Assembly: GCA_015056265.1 (NCBI GenBank) | Contig: SVGR01000011.1 | Location: forward strand, 1-36,551 | Source: Clostridiales bacterium | GTDB taxonomy: Bacteria > Bacillota > Clostridia > Christensenellales > Aristaeellaceae | DNA: 36,551 nucleotides | Direction of reading: 5' to 3' | Shown: in pieces, positions 1-7,746 of the stretch | Numbering within the stretch: position 1 is the first letter of the stretch | Layout of the letters: the number at the start of each line of letters is the position of its first letter | Position numbers and translations under genes: made by a program | The notes under the pieces: generated by a model | Told to the model about the DNA's origin: nothing | What the model saw: only the letters and a program-made list of their open reading frames with translations | Database searches by the model: none

Positions 1-537
1 CCGGGGATCCACCGGGAACATGGCAATATCCATGGGCAGCTGTTCCAGCGGCGCCACTGCCCGGTAATAATCCCGTTCCGCCTGAGCAATTTCCCGCAGG
101 CTGCTTTCCTCCCGCCAGTGCCACAGGTTCAGATCCCCGGCGTGGAAAACGTGCAGATCATCCACCGTCACATAAAAGGATACCCCTTTATCGGTGGAGG
201 AAAAGGCCTGGACGGTGGTATTGCCCAGGGTAAGGCTCTCCCCGGGGGCAATACGCTTGCCCCGCTTGCCGATGGGCAGATCATCGGAAACAATATAGGT
301 GATAGGCAGCTTGGAAAAATTCCAACTGTAAATGATTTCGTCAAAATGATCCTCATGATCATGGGAAACAAAAACCAGCACCTGCTTGAAGCCCTCAAAA
401 TCCTTATCGGTGAGCCAGGCGCCCTTGGGCAGGGCATTATTCTCTCCCCGCCAGTAATCGAATACCAATAATGTTTCGCCCACGGCTACCGTGAGCCCCG
501 AATGGTGAAAAAAAGTTACCGTTGCAGCACCGGCCAT
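1..537 (-). CDS. MBL-fold metal-dependent hydrolase (3' end cut by window)
   Basis: A reading frame runs from ATG at 537 to the left edge without a stop, giving 179 residues of a metallo-beta-lactamase-fold protein. The start follows a strong GCAGGAGG ribosome site at 543-550. The N-terminal strand ends in FFHHSG, and the metal motif SHDHEDHFD lies near residue 54, the HxHxDH signature of the superfamily. A later GDLNLWHW resembles the second metal-binding strand. The short beta-strand start and a single early HxHxDH suggest the UlaG-like branch rather than a true beta-lactamase, but the substrate cannot be told. It lies 16 bases after the phosphodiesterase gene and is probably the last visible gene of the xpaC-telA operon. 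Confidence 0.85.
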   Translation of the reverse strand, partial: MAGAATVTFFHHSGLTVAVGETLLVFDYWRGENNALPKGAWLTDKDFEGFKQVLVFVSHDHEDHFDEIIYSWNFSKLPITYIVSDDLPIGKRGKRIAPGESLTLGNTTVQAFSSTDKGVSFYVTVDDLHVFHAGDLNLWHWREESSLREIAQAERDYYRAVAPLEQLPMDIAMFPVDPR

Positions 538-553
538 ATGAACCTCCTGCGCT

Positions 554-1753
554 TTATGCGTTGCTTTTGTGAATATGGGGATCCTGTATAAGTGTACCCT
601 GGGCCTGGGGCAGCGAAACACCTATAAGATGGGCCAGGGTGGGGGCGATATCGACAAGCCGGGCGCTTTCCATCATCCCGGGATCAATTCCCGGGCCGGA
701 AAGCAGCAGCAGGGTACGGGCCTGGGGACAATCCAGGGAAAAGCCATGCTCCCCAAGCGTTTCCTCTTCCCGGTCAATGAAGCAGAAGCCGTCCCTGGCA
801 TGTACGGCGAGTTTTACATCCTCCGGGGCATTCAGGCGGCGAAGGGCGGCGTCATCCAGGATTGTATCAATCCCCCAGGCTTCACGGTTTTCTTCCATGA
901 TTGCCTGCGCCCTTTTCAGATCATCCCCGAAGATATAGGCCCCCATGCCCAGGGTCTGGGCCCGGGCGCCGCAGGCATTTTTCAGCATCTGATCCAGCAG
1001 AATGCCCTGAGGGGCATCCTTCTGCCCGTGATCGCTGACGATGCAAAAGAGCGTGTCGGAAAGCAGCCCCGCCTTTTCCACCGCCGCAATGATCCGGCCC
1101 ACCCGGCCGTCCAGCCGCTCCATGGCGGCGTGGGCCGCATCGCTTTCCACCCCGTGCCAGTGCCGCATGGCGTCCAGATCCACCAGATGCACCGTCAGCA
1201 CATCCGGGGGGCGACGGGAAGCATACAGCTTTTCACACAGCAAGGCGGCATAATCATCCAGATGGGGTTGGCGGATGGATTTGCGCTTTTTTCCGTGGAG
1301 AGCCTCCATTTTCAGCAGCCACAGGGGGGAGGCATACCGTATCATTTTCAGGGCGGCATTTTCCCCGGGCAGGGGCAGCACCTCCGGAAAATTGCGGCGG
1401 ATGCATTTTGCCTTGCCCGTTACCGGCCACAGGATGGAGGCCACATTCAGCCCCTTTTCCCGGGCGGCCTGGTGGAGGGTTTTCACCTTGATATCTCCCA
1501 TCTCCCAGAACCACCTGCGCATTTCCTTTTCGGTGTCCGGCTGAAACGGCTGATTATGGCCGATGCCGTGGCGGGAAGGGAAGCAGCCGGTGATGAGGGA
1601 AACGTGAATGGGATAGGTGATGGTAGGGTAAATGGTGGATACATTATTGCAGTAGAGCCCCTGCTGACGCAGTTTTTTCAGGTGAGGCATGCCCATCAGC
1701 TTTTCCAGATCCGGCTGGGCTGCCGCATCCAGGGAAATCATGCACAGCCGCAT
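554..1753 (-). CDS. Type I phosphodiesterase / nucleotide pyrophosphatase family protein
   Basis: 399 residues of the alkaline-phosphatase superfamily, NPP branch. Visible two-metal motifs are an N-terminal Asp (MISLD, D9), a candidate nucleophile Thr in YPTITYPIH (T46), SRHGIGHN, a metal Asp/His pair in HLVDLDAMRHWHG, VSDHGQ and GEHGFSLD. These match the NPP order, so it should hydrolyse a phosphodiester or pyrophosphate bond; the substrate is unknown. No signal peptide or membrane segment is visible, so a cytoplasmic enzyme is likely. It lies 79 bases after telA and 16 bases before the MBL-fold gene on the same strand. The gap to telA contains a GC-rich hairpin without a T-run, so read-through is likely. 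Confidence 0.9.
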   Translation of the reverse strand: MRLCMISLDAAAQPDLEKLMGMPHLKKLRQQGLYCNNVSTIYPTITYPIHVSLITGCFPSRHGIGHNQPFQPDTEKEMRRWFWEMGDIKVKTLHQAAREKGLNVASILWPVTGKAKCIRRNFPEVLPLPGENAALKMIRYASPLWLLKMEALHGKKRKSIRQPHLDDYAALLCEKLYASRRPPDVLTVHLVDLDAMRHWHGVESDAAHAAMERLDGRVGRIIAAVEKAGLLSDTLFCIVSDHGQKDAPQGILLDQMLKNACGARAQTLGMGAYIFGDDLKRAQAIMEENREAWGIDTILDDAALRRLNAPEDVKLAVHARDGFCFIDREEETLGEHGFSLDCPQARTLLLLSGPGIDPGMMESARLVDIAPTLAHLIGVSLPQAQGTLIQDPHIHKSNA

Positions 1754-1832
1754 ATTCCTTTTTCCTTCCGTATCAATGGTTCCGGCCCCCGAGGATGCGA
1801 GGGCCGGCGGTGGATGCGGGGGAAAATTCCCC

Positions 1833-2993
1833 TCAGCCGTGGAGCAATTTTTCTTTCAGATCCTTTTCCATCACGGCCAGCTGCTTTTCCGCTTCGATGC
1901 GCTTCTGACGGCCTTCCTGCTGGATGCGGGTAACTTCGGTGATGGTATCGATGAGGGATTGATTGGTCTGCACCAGGGTTTCCATATCGATGATGCCCCG
2001 TTCCGCCTCCCGGGCGGTTTCTACGGTGCCCATCTTCAGGGTTTCGGCATTGCGCTTGAGCAGATCGTTGGTCATATCCGTCACTGCCCGCTGGGCCTGC
2101 ATGGCCTGCTGGGAATGATGCAGCCCCAGGGCCAGCACCATCTGATTTTTCCACAGGGGCAGGGTATTGACCAGGGTGGACTGAATGCGCTCCACCAGCA
2201 GGGCGTTATTATTCTGCAGCAAACGGATCTGAGGCGCCATCTGCATGGATACCTGGCGGGAGAGCTTGAGATCGTGGATTTTCTTTTCAAACCGATCGCA
2301 CTGGGCGGCCAGATCGTTGGCGGCCTGGGCGTCCATGGCGTCGCCGGAGGCGGCGGCCTTTTCCTGGAGAGCGGCCAGATCGGTATTCCGCACCTCCTTC
2401 AGCCTTTCTTCCCCGGCCACGATATACATGGTCAGCTCATGAAAATAGGAAAGATTCATGTCGTAGAGCCGATTGAACATGGCCACGTCTTTGAGCAGCT
2501 GCACCTGATGATCCTCCAGGCTGCCGGCGATCACCCCCACGTTGGCGGATACGTCGTCATATTTGGCCTTCAGGGTTTTGATTTGCTTTTTGGCGCTGTA
2601 AAACAGGCCGCGGAGCCCCTTGGGCTTTTCGCCGGATGCGCTGAAATCATTCAGTTCGCCGATCAGATTGGTGAGCATATCCCCCACATCCCCCGCGGCG
2701 CCGGACTGCACATTGCTCAGCACCGTATCAGCGAAGGTGGAAATCTTTTTCTGGGCGTCGGCGCCATAGAGCATTACGTGATCGGGGTTGGTCAGATCAA
2801 TGGTCTTGGCAAATGCCATCACCTGGGTTTTTTCTTCCGCCGTCAGGGTATCATCCAGGGCAGAAACGGCCTCCCCGGCGTCGGGGGCGGCAGGGGTGGT
2901 TTCGATCATTTCCACCGCTTTTTCCAGGATGGCTTTATCCTCCAGTTCCGGGTGCAGGGTGAGAACAGGCGCAGCATGATTCATTTCCGACAT
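1833..2993 (-). CDS. telA: TelA-family (toxic anion resistance) protein
   Basis: 386 residues, the normal size for the TelA/KlaA family (toxic anion resistance, PF05816). The protein is helical and rich in Glu, Lys, Gln and Ala. It shows the conserved central stretch around KPKGLRGLF and the C-terminal repeats about MAPQIRLLQNNNALLVERIQ and LPLWKNQMVLALGL typical of the family. No membrane segment is seen. The family is linked to tellurite and cell-envelope stress, but its biochemical role is not settled. It starts 37 bases after xpaC, the usual partner in Firmicutes, so the two are almost certainly co-transcribed. The start at 2993 is the first Met of the conserved frame. Confidence 0.93.
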   Translation of the reverse strand: MSEMNHAAPVLTLHPELEDKAILEKAVEMIETTPAAPDAGEAVSALDDTLTAEEKTQVMAFAKTIDLTNPDHVMLYGADAQKKISTFADTVLSNVQSGAAGDVGDMLTNLIGELNDFSASGEKPKGLRGLFYSAKKQIKTLKAKYDDVSANVGVIAGSLEDHQVQLLKDVAMFNRLYDMNLSYFHELTMYIVAGEERLKEVRNTDLAALQEKAAASGDAMDAQAANDLAAQCDRFEKKIHDLKLSRQVSMQMAPQIRLLQNNNALLVERIQSTLVNTLPLWKNQMVLALGLHHSQQAMQAQRAVTDMTNDLLKRNAETLKMGTVETAREAERGIIDMETLVQTNQSLIDTITEVTRIQQEGRQKRIEAEKQLAVMEKDLKEKLLHG

Positions 2994-3030
2994 GGTTCAT
3001 TCCCCTTTCAAACTTATGCAAAGATTCGTT

Positions 3031-3693
3031 TTACGGTTCCACGGGGCCGCCGCCCAGCAAACCATCCTGGCGCAGCATGGCCTCCAGTACGTCGATATCG
3101 GTGGAAATATCCAGATAATCCTCCTGATGGAGGGTGGAAAGCTGCTTTTCAAAGGCCCTTACCACCGCATCCATGGCGGTGCGGATTTGATCCCGGGTGG
3201 CGTTTGCCGCCTCTCCCTCTACGGCCCGCTCCTCCATCCGGCGGAAGGCTTCCAGCATTTTCAGGGTGGTGGGCATGTAATAATCCATGAATCGGCGCAG
3301 CTGATAGGCCTTTTGGGGCTGCTCCGCCACCGTTTCAAAAATTCTTTCCGCCGTATCGGAAATGCTGTCGATCTGGGCGGAGAGGGGGGCGTCCGCAATC
3401 AGATCATTTTCCTTGCGGATGCGGGAGAGCATCTCCTGCCCCCGGCTGATCAGACCATCAGCGGTCTGATCCCCGGTCTTGGGCAGTTTGCGCTGGACGG
3501 GGGCCGTTTGGGAAGTATCCAGCCCCTGGGCCATCACGCCCACAACCCATCCGGCCAGCAGGGCCAGCAGCCCGGCGATAAGAAAATGATGCCATTTGCT
3601 CAGCCCGAAAATCAAAAAGAACAGCAAAATCACTGCCCCGGCGGCGATGATGCCGGGCAGTATGCCTTTTTTTGCCTTTTGTTTGCCTTGCAA
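3031..3693 (-). CDS. xpaC: XpaC-type membrane protein, TelA partner
   Basis: 220 residues. A short basic N-terminus is followed by two adjacent hydrophobic segments (about residues 12-30 and 36-55), then a soluble helical domain. This is the layout of the XpaC family, named in Bacillus for 5-bromo-4-chloroindolyl phosphate hydrolysis and usually encoded beside TelA. Its molecular function is unclear; it probably anchors TelA at the membrane (inference from linkage). The start used is TTG at 3693, with AAAGGAGGG about 10 bases upstream; no better-placed ATG exists. It is the first gene of the minus-strand operon behind the promoter at 3798-3826. Confidence 0.88.
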   Translation of the reverse strand: MQGKQKAKKGILPGIIAAGAVILLFFLIFGLSKWHHFLIAGLLALLAGWVVGVMAQGLDTSQTAPVQRKLPKTGDQTADGLISRGQEMLSRIRKENDLIADAPLSAQIDSISDTAERIFETVAEQPQKAYQLRRFMDYYMPTTLKMLEAFRRMEERAVEGEAANATRDQIRTAMDAVVRAFEKQLSTLHQEDYLDISTDIDVLEAMLRQDGLLGGGPVEP

Positions 3694-3797
3694 AGGAATG
3701 ATCCCTCCTTTATTCCCGCTTGCGGGCGGATATTGACGGGCAGCAGAAAATCCCCTGCTTATCCCCGATGATTTTCAACTTTTGTATATCCGTAAAG

Positions 3798-3826
3798 AGT
3801 ATAACATATTTTCATTCCTATTTCAA
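3798..3826 (-). promoter_or_regulatory. Sigma-A promoter of the xpaC-telA operon
   Basis: On the minus strand, TTGAAA (3826-3821) is separated by 17 bases from TATACT (3803-3798). An extended -10 TGT sits directly upstream of the -10. Transcription would start near 3790 and give a leader of about 100 bases before xpaC. Confidence 0.75.
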
Positions 3827-3921
3827 TGCAATTCCGTAAAGGGCGGTGACGGGGAAAATCAGGGCGTCCAATCATAAAAATGGACGGCGGAAAGAAAAAT
3901 TTTTTTGTTTTTCGTTTTCTG

Positions 3922-3948
3922 GCAGGAATTTTCTCATTTTCGTCGAAT
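3922..3948 (+). promoter_or_regulatory. Sigma-H promoter upstream of hpf
   Basis: GCAGGAATT (3922-3930), 11 bases, then GTCGAAT (3942-3948). This fits every defined position of the Bacillus sigma-H consensus (RnAGGAWWW, 11-12 bases, RnnGAAT). In Bacillus subtilis the hpf orthologue yvyD is known to be sigma-H and sigma-B dependent, which supports the call. The leader would be about 120 bases and contains the hairpin CCGGCG-GG-CGCCGG at 3982-3995. Confidence 0.72.
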
Positions 3949-4075
3949 GAATGAAATACAAAGGAAACAAAATGAAAATAACCGGCGGGCGCCGGCGGCA
4001 GGGGGACCTGTCCACCGAAGGAATGGAGCATCCCTTCATTTTTTCGGAACCTGAAAATCAGAAAGGAGAAAGCTT

Positions 4076-4615
4076 ATGAAAACCAACATCACCGCCAAAA
4101 ACATGGTTGTTACCCCCGGCATTACCAACCGGATCACCAAAAAAACCGCCACCATGGAACGGTATTTAAAGCCCGATACCGAAATGTTTGTGCGCCTGCG
4201 CAGAGAGCGGGATGAGCGCATTTGCGAAATCACCGTGCCCATTAACGGCGTCACCCTGCGGGCCGAATCTTCCAGCAAGGACAACCTATTCATGTCCATT
4301 GACAGCGCCCTGGCCAAGCTGGAACGCCAGATTCTGCGCCATCGCACCAAGCTGGAAAAGCGGCTGCGTGAGGACGCCTATCGGGATGAAACCCCCGAAT
4401 TTATCGAAGATATCGCCGCCTATGGCACAGAGGCCCGCAAGGTGGTGCGTACCAAGGTCTTCCCTGTCCGCCCCATGGCCGTGGAAGACGCCATTTTGCA
4501 GATGGAACTGCTGGGCCACAGCTTCTTCGTATTCGTCAATATCGAAACGGAACGCACCAATGTGCTTTATCTGCGCAAAGACGGAAACCTGGGCCTGATG
4601 GTGCCCGAAACTTAA
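4076..4615 (+). CDS. hpf: Ribosome hibernation promoting factor, long form
   Basis: 179 residues, the length of long-form HPF. The N-terminal ~100 residues form the beta-alpha-beta ribosome-binding domain that occupies the mRNA/tRNA channel of the 30S subunit. A linker follows, and the last ~60 residues (from about VVRTKVFPVRPM through FVNIETERTNVLYLRKDG) are the dimerisation domain that joins two 70S ribosomes into 100S particles. The ATG at 4076 has AGAAAGGAGA upstream. The gene stands alone between divergent xpaC and trkA, and the sigma-H promoter at 3922 suggests induction at the transition to stationary phase or sporulation. Confidence 0.96.
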   Translation: MKTNITAKNMVVTPGITNRITKKTATMERYLKPDTEMFVRLRRERDERICEITVPINGVTLRAESSSKDNLFMSIDSALAKLERQILRHRTKLEKRLREDAYRDETPEFIEDIAAYGTEARKVVRTKVFPVRPMAVEDAILQMELLGHSFFVFVNIETERTNVLYLRKDGNLGLMVPET

Positions 4616-4650
4616 TCTTATTTTATCGCTTATTCCCATTTATTGATCTT

Positions 4651-4710
4651 TTCGGGAGGGTCGATATGGGGGCGGACGCGCCCCCTCCGGCTCTCCCTTT
4701 GATTTTTCTT
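4651..4710 (+). terminator. Probable hpf terminator
   Basis: A GC-rich fold follows hpf: an inner stem around ggggcg-gacg-cgcccc, flanked by outer gggagg/ctccc arms, then the T-rich stretch tttgatttttcttt. The stem is imperfect, so the call is moderate. It lies directly before the trkA promoter. Confidence 0.45.
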
Positions 4711-4737
4711 TGCAAAATGAGGAAAGAATGGTATAAT
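4710..4737 (+). promoter_or_regulatory. trkA-trkH promoter with possible operator
   Basis: TTGCAA (4710-4715), 16-base spacer, TATAAT (4732-4737) with an extended -10 TGG at 4729-4731. Directly downstream, at the expected start site, is a short inverted repeat (gatag, six bases, ctatc; 4738-4753) that could be an operator. Confidence 0.72.
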
Positions 4738-4772
4738 GATAGGGCAATCTATCCTGATTGACGGAGGAGTTC

Positions 4773-6140
4773 ATGCAGATTTTAATTATTGGCGGCGGGA
4801 AGCTGGGCATGTCCCTGGCCCGGAGCCTGATTAATGAGGGCCACGATATTACCCTGGTGGACCGAAGCGAAGAAGTGGTGCAGAAAGGCGCCGATACCCT
4901 GGATGCTCTATTCATCCGGGGGAATGGGGTGAGCATCGATACACTGGAGGAAGCAGAAGCGCAGCATGCGGATATTGTTATCGCCGTGACCGGCGGGGAT
5001 GAGATCAATATGCTGTGCTGTTTGCTTGCCAAAAAACTGGGGGCCCAATATGCCATTGCCCGCATCCGGGATCCGGAATACCTGCCCGGCCTGCCCTTTT
5101 TACAGAAGGAAATGTTCATCGATTATGTGGTGAATCCGGAGCGGGCAACCGCCCGGGAAATCAGCCGGATGCTGCGCTTCCCCTTTGCCGGAAATATCGA
5201 AACCTTCGCCCGGGGCCGGGTGGAAATGGTGGATTTCCGGGCTGCGGAGGGGGATCCGGTGGTGGATGTGCCCCTCAGAGAAATTTATAAGAAAAATCGA
5301 CATCTGCCCCAAGTGCTCTTTGCTGCAGTAGAGCGGGAAAGTAAGCTACTCATCCCCAAGGGCGATTTTGTCATTCAGCCTGGGGATCGGGTGCATGTGG
5401 TATCCGACGTAGAAACAATAACCAAATTTTTCCATCACATTGGGAAACATGCCGAAGCCGTTCGTTCCGTATTGCTGATGGGGGGCAGCCGTATCGCCTA
5501 TTATCTGGCGTCCACCCTGCTGAACATGCATATCAAGGTATCCATTATTGAAATGAATGCGGATAAGGCCCGGTTCCTGGCCGAGGAATTGCCGGGTGCT
5601 ACCATTATTCAGGGGGACGGCACCGATCAGGAGCTGCTCGCCAGCGAAGGGCTTGTCGATTTCCACGGTTTTGTGGGGCTTTCCAATCGGGATGAGGAAA
5701 ATCTGATGACCGGCTTCTATGCGGTGCAGCAGGGGGTCAGCAAGGTGATTGTTAAATCCAGCCGGGAAAATTATTCCGCCATCATGCATAATATGGGGCT
5801 GGATTCCATCATCAACACCCTGACCGTGGCCTGCAACAGCATCCTGCGCACCGTCCGTGCCCGGGCCAGCCGATCGTTTGCCGCTGTGCAGAGAATGTAT
5901 CGGCTGGTGGATGGCCAGGCGGAGGCACTGGAATTCATCGCCAGTGTTGATGAAGCCTATATCCATGTGCCCCTGAAGGATTTGCATATTGCTGCTGATT
6001 GCCTGATTGCGGTGATTGTGCGCAACGGACAGGTGAAGGTTCCCTTTGGTAATGATACCATTGAGGCGGGGGATCACGTGGTGGTTATCAGTCGCCGTTC
6101 CGGCCTCAGCGCCCTGAATGAGGTAGTGAGAAAGGATTAA
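4773..6140 (+). CDS. trkA: Trk potassium uptake protein TrkA (two RCK domains)
   Basis: 455 residues, a normal full-length TrkA. It is the cytoplasmic nucleotide-sensing ring subunit that gates the TrkH potassium channel. There are two tandem RCK modules. The first begins with the Rossmann motif ILIIGGGKLG and an acidic residue ending strand 2 (LVDRS). The second begins near residue 230 with VLLMGGSRIA and has IIEMNADKA. Each is followed by a TrkA-C subdomain ending in DRVHVVSD and DHVVVIS respectively. The ATG at 4773 is preferred because GGAGG (4763-4767) lies just upstream; an in-frame TTG at 4758 would overlap that site. trkH follows after three bases. Confidence 0.96.
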   Translation: MQILIIGGGKLGMSLARSLINEGHDITLVDRSEEVVQKGADTLDALFIRGNGVSIDTLEEAEAQHADIVIAVTGGDEINMLCCLLAKKLGAQYAIARIRDPEYLPGLPFLQKEMFIDYVVNPERATAREISRMLRFPFAGNIETFARGRVEMVDFRAAEGDPVVDVPLREIYKKNRHLPQVLFAAVERESKLLIPKGDFVIQPGDRVHVVSDVETITKFFHHIGKHAEAVRSVLLMGGSRIAYYLASTLLNMHIKVSIIEMNADKARFLAEELPGATIIQGDGTDQELLASEGLVDFHGFVGLSNRDEENLMTGFYAVQQGVSKVIVKSSRENYSAIMHNMGLDSIINTLTVACNSILRTVRARASRSFAAVQRMYRLVDGQAEALEFIASVDEAYIHVPLKDLHIAADCLIAVIVRNGQVKVPFGNDTIEAGDHVVVISRRSGLSALNEVVRKD

Positions 6141-6143
6141 CAA

Positions 6144-7589
6144 GTGAATTACAGGCTGGTTTTCCGGCTGATTGGCCGGTTATTGCTGATGGAGGCGGCG
6201 CTGATGCTGCCATCTTTGCTGGTATCCGTGCTTCATGGGGGCGGGGATACCATGGCGTTTGTTTATGCGATCCTGATTACCTGCGTGTGCGGGGCGCTCC
6301 CGGCGTTTCTGCTCAAGCCCAAGCAAACGGATCTGAATCCCCGGGACGGCATGGTGGTGGCAGGGATCAGCTGGGCGGTATTTTCCTTTTTCGGATGCCT
6401 GCCCTTTGTGCTGTCCGGCGCCATTCCTCATTTTGCCGATGCGTATTTTGAGACGGTATCGGGGTTCACCACCACCGGCGCCACCATCCTCACCAATATA
6501 GAGGCGCTGCCCAAGGGCATTCTGTTCTGGCGCAGCTTCACCCATTGGATCGGGGGCATGGGTGTGCTGGTATTTACACTGGCGGTGCTGCCCAAGCTAT
6601 CGGGGCGAAGTTCACACCTTGCCCGGGCGGAAAGCCCCGGCCCCACCTTTACCAAGCTGCTGCCGCGGATGGGTGATACGGCAAAAATCCTCTACGGGCT
6701 GTATATTGTGCTGTCTGTGGTGATGTTTTTGTGCCTGCTGGGCGCCGGGATGAATGTCTATGACGCCCTGATCCACACATTCGGCACCGCCGGCACCGGC
6801 GGATTTTCCAACTACAATGCCAGTGTAGCCGCCTTCAACAGCCCGTTGATTGAGTGGATCATTGCTTTGTTTATGATGCTCTTTGGCGTCAATTTTGCAG
6901 TATATTTCCACCTGATCCGCAGGGAACTGGGCCAGATTGGCAAAAACGAAGAATTGTGGGTGTATCTGGCGGTGGTGCTGGCGGCAACGCTGGCGATTAC
7001 CATTGCAATTCTGCCCCAGTACGGCAATTTCTTCACCGCTCTGCGCTACGGCTTTTTCCAGACTGCATCCATCATTTCCACCACCGGATTTGCCACGGCG
7101 GATTTCAATCTATGGCCGGTTTTTGCTCAGTCGGTACTGGTCTTGATGACTTTTACCGGGGCCTGCGCCGGCTCCACCGGCGGTGGATTCAAGATCAGCC
7201 GGTTGGTGCTGCTGACAAAATCCGGTTTCCGGGATTTCAAGCATACCCTGCAGCCCCGGAAGGTGGCGGTGGTGCGCATTGAGGGAAAGGCGGTGCAGGA
7301 AGGAACGCTGTCCACCCTGGGCGTGTATATGTTCCTGTATGTTTTATGCTTAATTGTGGGCACATTGTGGGTAGCGGCAGAGGCGCCGGATTTTACCACG
7401 GCCTTTACCACCTCCCTCACTTGCCTGAACAACGTGGGGCCTGGGCTGGGCGCCGTGGGCCCGGTGAATAATTTTTCCTTCTATTCGCCGGCCACCAAAT
7501 GGTTCCTGTCGCTGCAGATGCTGGCGGGACGTTTGGAAATCTACCCCATCCTGGCGCTGTTGGCCCCCAGCGTATGGAAGAAAAACTGA
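6144..7589 (+). CDS. trkH: Trk potassium uptake channel subunit TrkH
   Basis: 481 residues, an integral membrane protein of the TrkH/KtrB superfamily. It is the potassium-translocating subunit partnering TrkA. The four pseudo-repeats each show a pore loop with a filter Gly: TVSGFTTTGA, TFGTAGTGGFSN, SIISTTGFATAD and LNNVGPGLGAVG. A conserved GGMGVLVF follows the first pore. Start is GTG at 6144, three bases after the trkA stop, with the AAAGGA ribosome site inside the trkA end, which indicates translational coupling. The hairpin at 7602 ends the operon. Confidence 0.96.
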   Translation: MNYRLVFRLIGRLLLMEAALMLPSLLVSVLHGGGDTMAFVYAILITCVCGALPAFLLKPKQTDLNPRDGMVVAGISWAVFSFFGCLPFVLSGAIPHFADAYFETVSGFTTTGATILTNIEALPKGILFWRSFTHWIGGMGVLVFTLAVLPKLSGRSSHLARAESPGPTFTKLLPRMGDTAKILYGLYIVLSVVMFLCLLGAGMNVYDALIHTFGTAGTGGFSNYNASVAAFNSPLIEWIIALFMMLFGVNFAVYFHLIRRELGQIGKNEELWVYLAVVLAATLAITIAILPQYGNFFTALRYGFFQTASIISTTGFATADFNLWPVFAQSVLVLMTFTGACAGSTGGGFKISRLVLLTKSGFRDFKHTLQPRKVAVVRIEGKAVQEGTLSTLGVYMFLYVLCLIVGTLWVAAEAPDFTTAFTTSLTCLNNVGPGLGAVGPVNNFSFYSPATKWFLSLQMLAGRLEIYPILALLAPSVWKKN

Positions 7590-7601
7590 TGCATCAAGTC
7601 A

Positions 7602-7625
7602 AGCCGCCTTCGGGCGGCTTTTTTT
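7602..7625 (+). terminator. Terminator of trkA-trkH
   Basis: Perfect stem aagccgcc-ttcg-ggcggctt (7602-7621) with a stable UUCG tetraloop, followed by a T-run. A classic intrinsic terminator 12 bases after the trkH stop. Confidence 0.92.
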
Positions 7626-7648
7626 GACAGGCTGGCGGTCATTTGTGT

Positions 7649-7664
7649 TGTTTCACGTGAAACA
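7649..7664. promoter_or_regulatory. parS site 1 (ParB/Spo0J binding site)
   Basis: TGTTTCACGTGAAACA, a perfect 16-bp palindrome identical to the Firmicutes parS consensus. It lies between the trkH terminator and the BNR protein gene. ParB binds here, loads as a CTP-dependent clamp and recruits SMC for origin segregation. Confidence 0.93.
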
Positions 7665-7683
7665 CAGGGGAAAATACTTATAT

Positions 7684-7712
7684 TTGAAATTTATCCGGTA
7701 CTGTGATAAGAT
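7684..7712 (+). promoter_or_regulatory. Possible promoter of the BNR protein gene
   Basis: TTGAAA (7684-7689), 17 bases, TAAGAT (7707-7712). The -10 is only a 4/6 match, so this is tentative. It begins 20 bases after parS site 1. Confidence 0.4.
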
Positions 7713-7746
7713 GGAACCAAAAGAGCGTCCGAAAGGAGCAAAATCA

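Larger units (their letters stand above)
3694..4075. other. Divergent intergenic region between xpaC and hpf
   Basis: 382 bases without a credible gene. It holds the xpaC ribosome site, a small hairpin (cccgc-tt-gcggg, 3715-3726) in the xpaC leader, the minus-strand sigma-A promoter (3798-3826), the plus-strand sigma-H promoter (3922-3948) and a GC hairpin in the hpf leader (3982-3995). A 90-codon open frame on the minus strand (3759-4031) overlaps both promoters and looks non-coding. Confidence 0.7.

Noticed and set aside
1782-1807. GC-rich hairpin between telA and the phosphodiesterase gene as a terminator
   Set aside because: Stem ccggccc/gggccgg is present, but neither strand has a T-run, so it is not called as a terminator.
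569-3290. Long plus-strand frames (569-1933, 1689-3290) opposite the phosphodiesterase and telA genes
   Set aside because: Shadows of clearly identified minus-strand genes.
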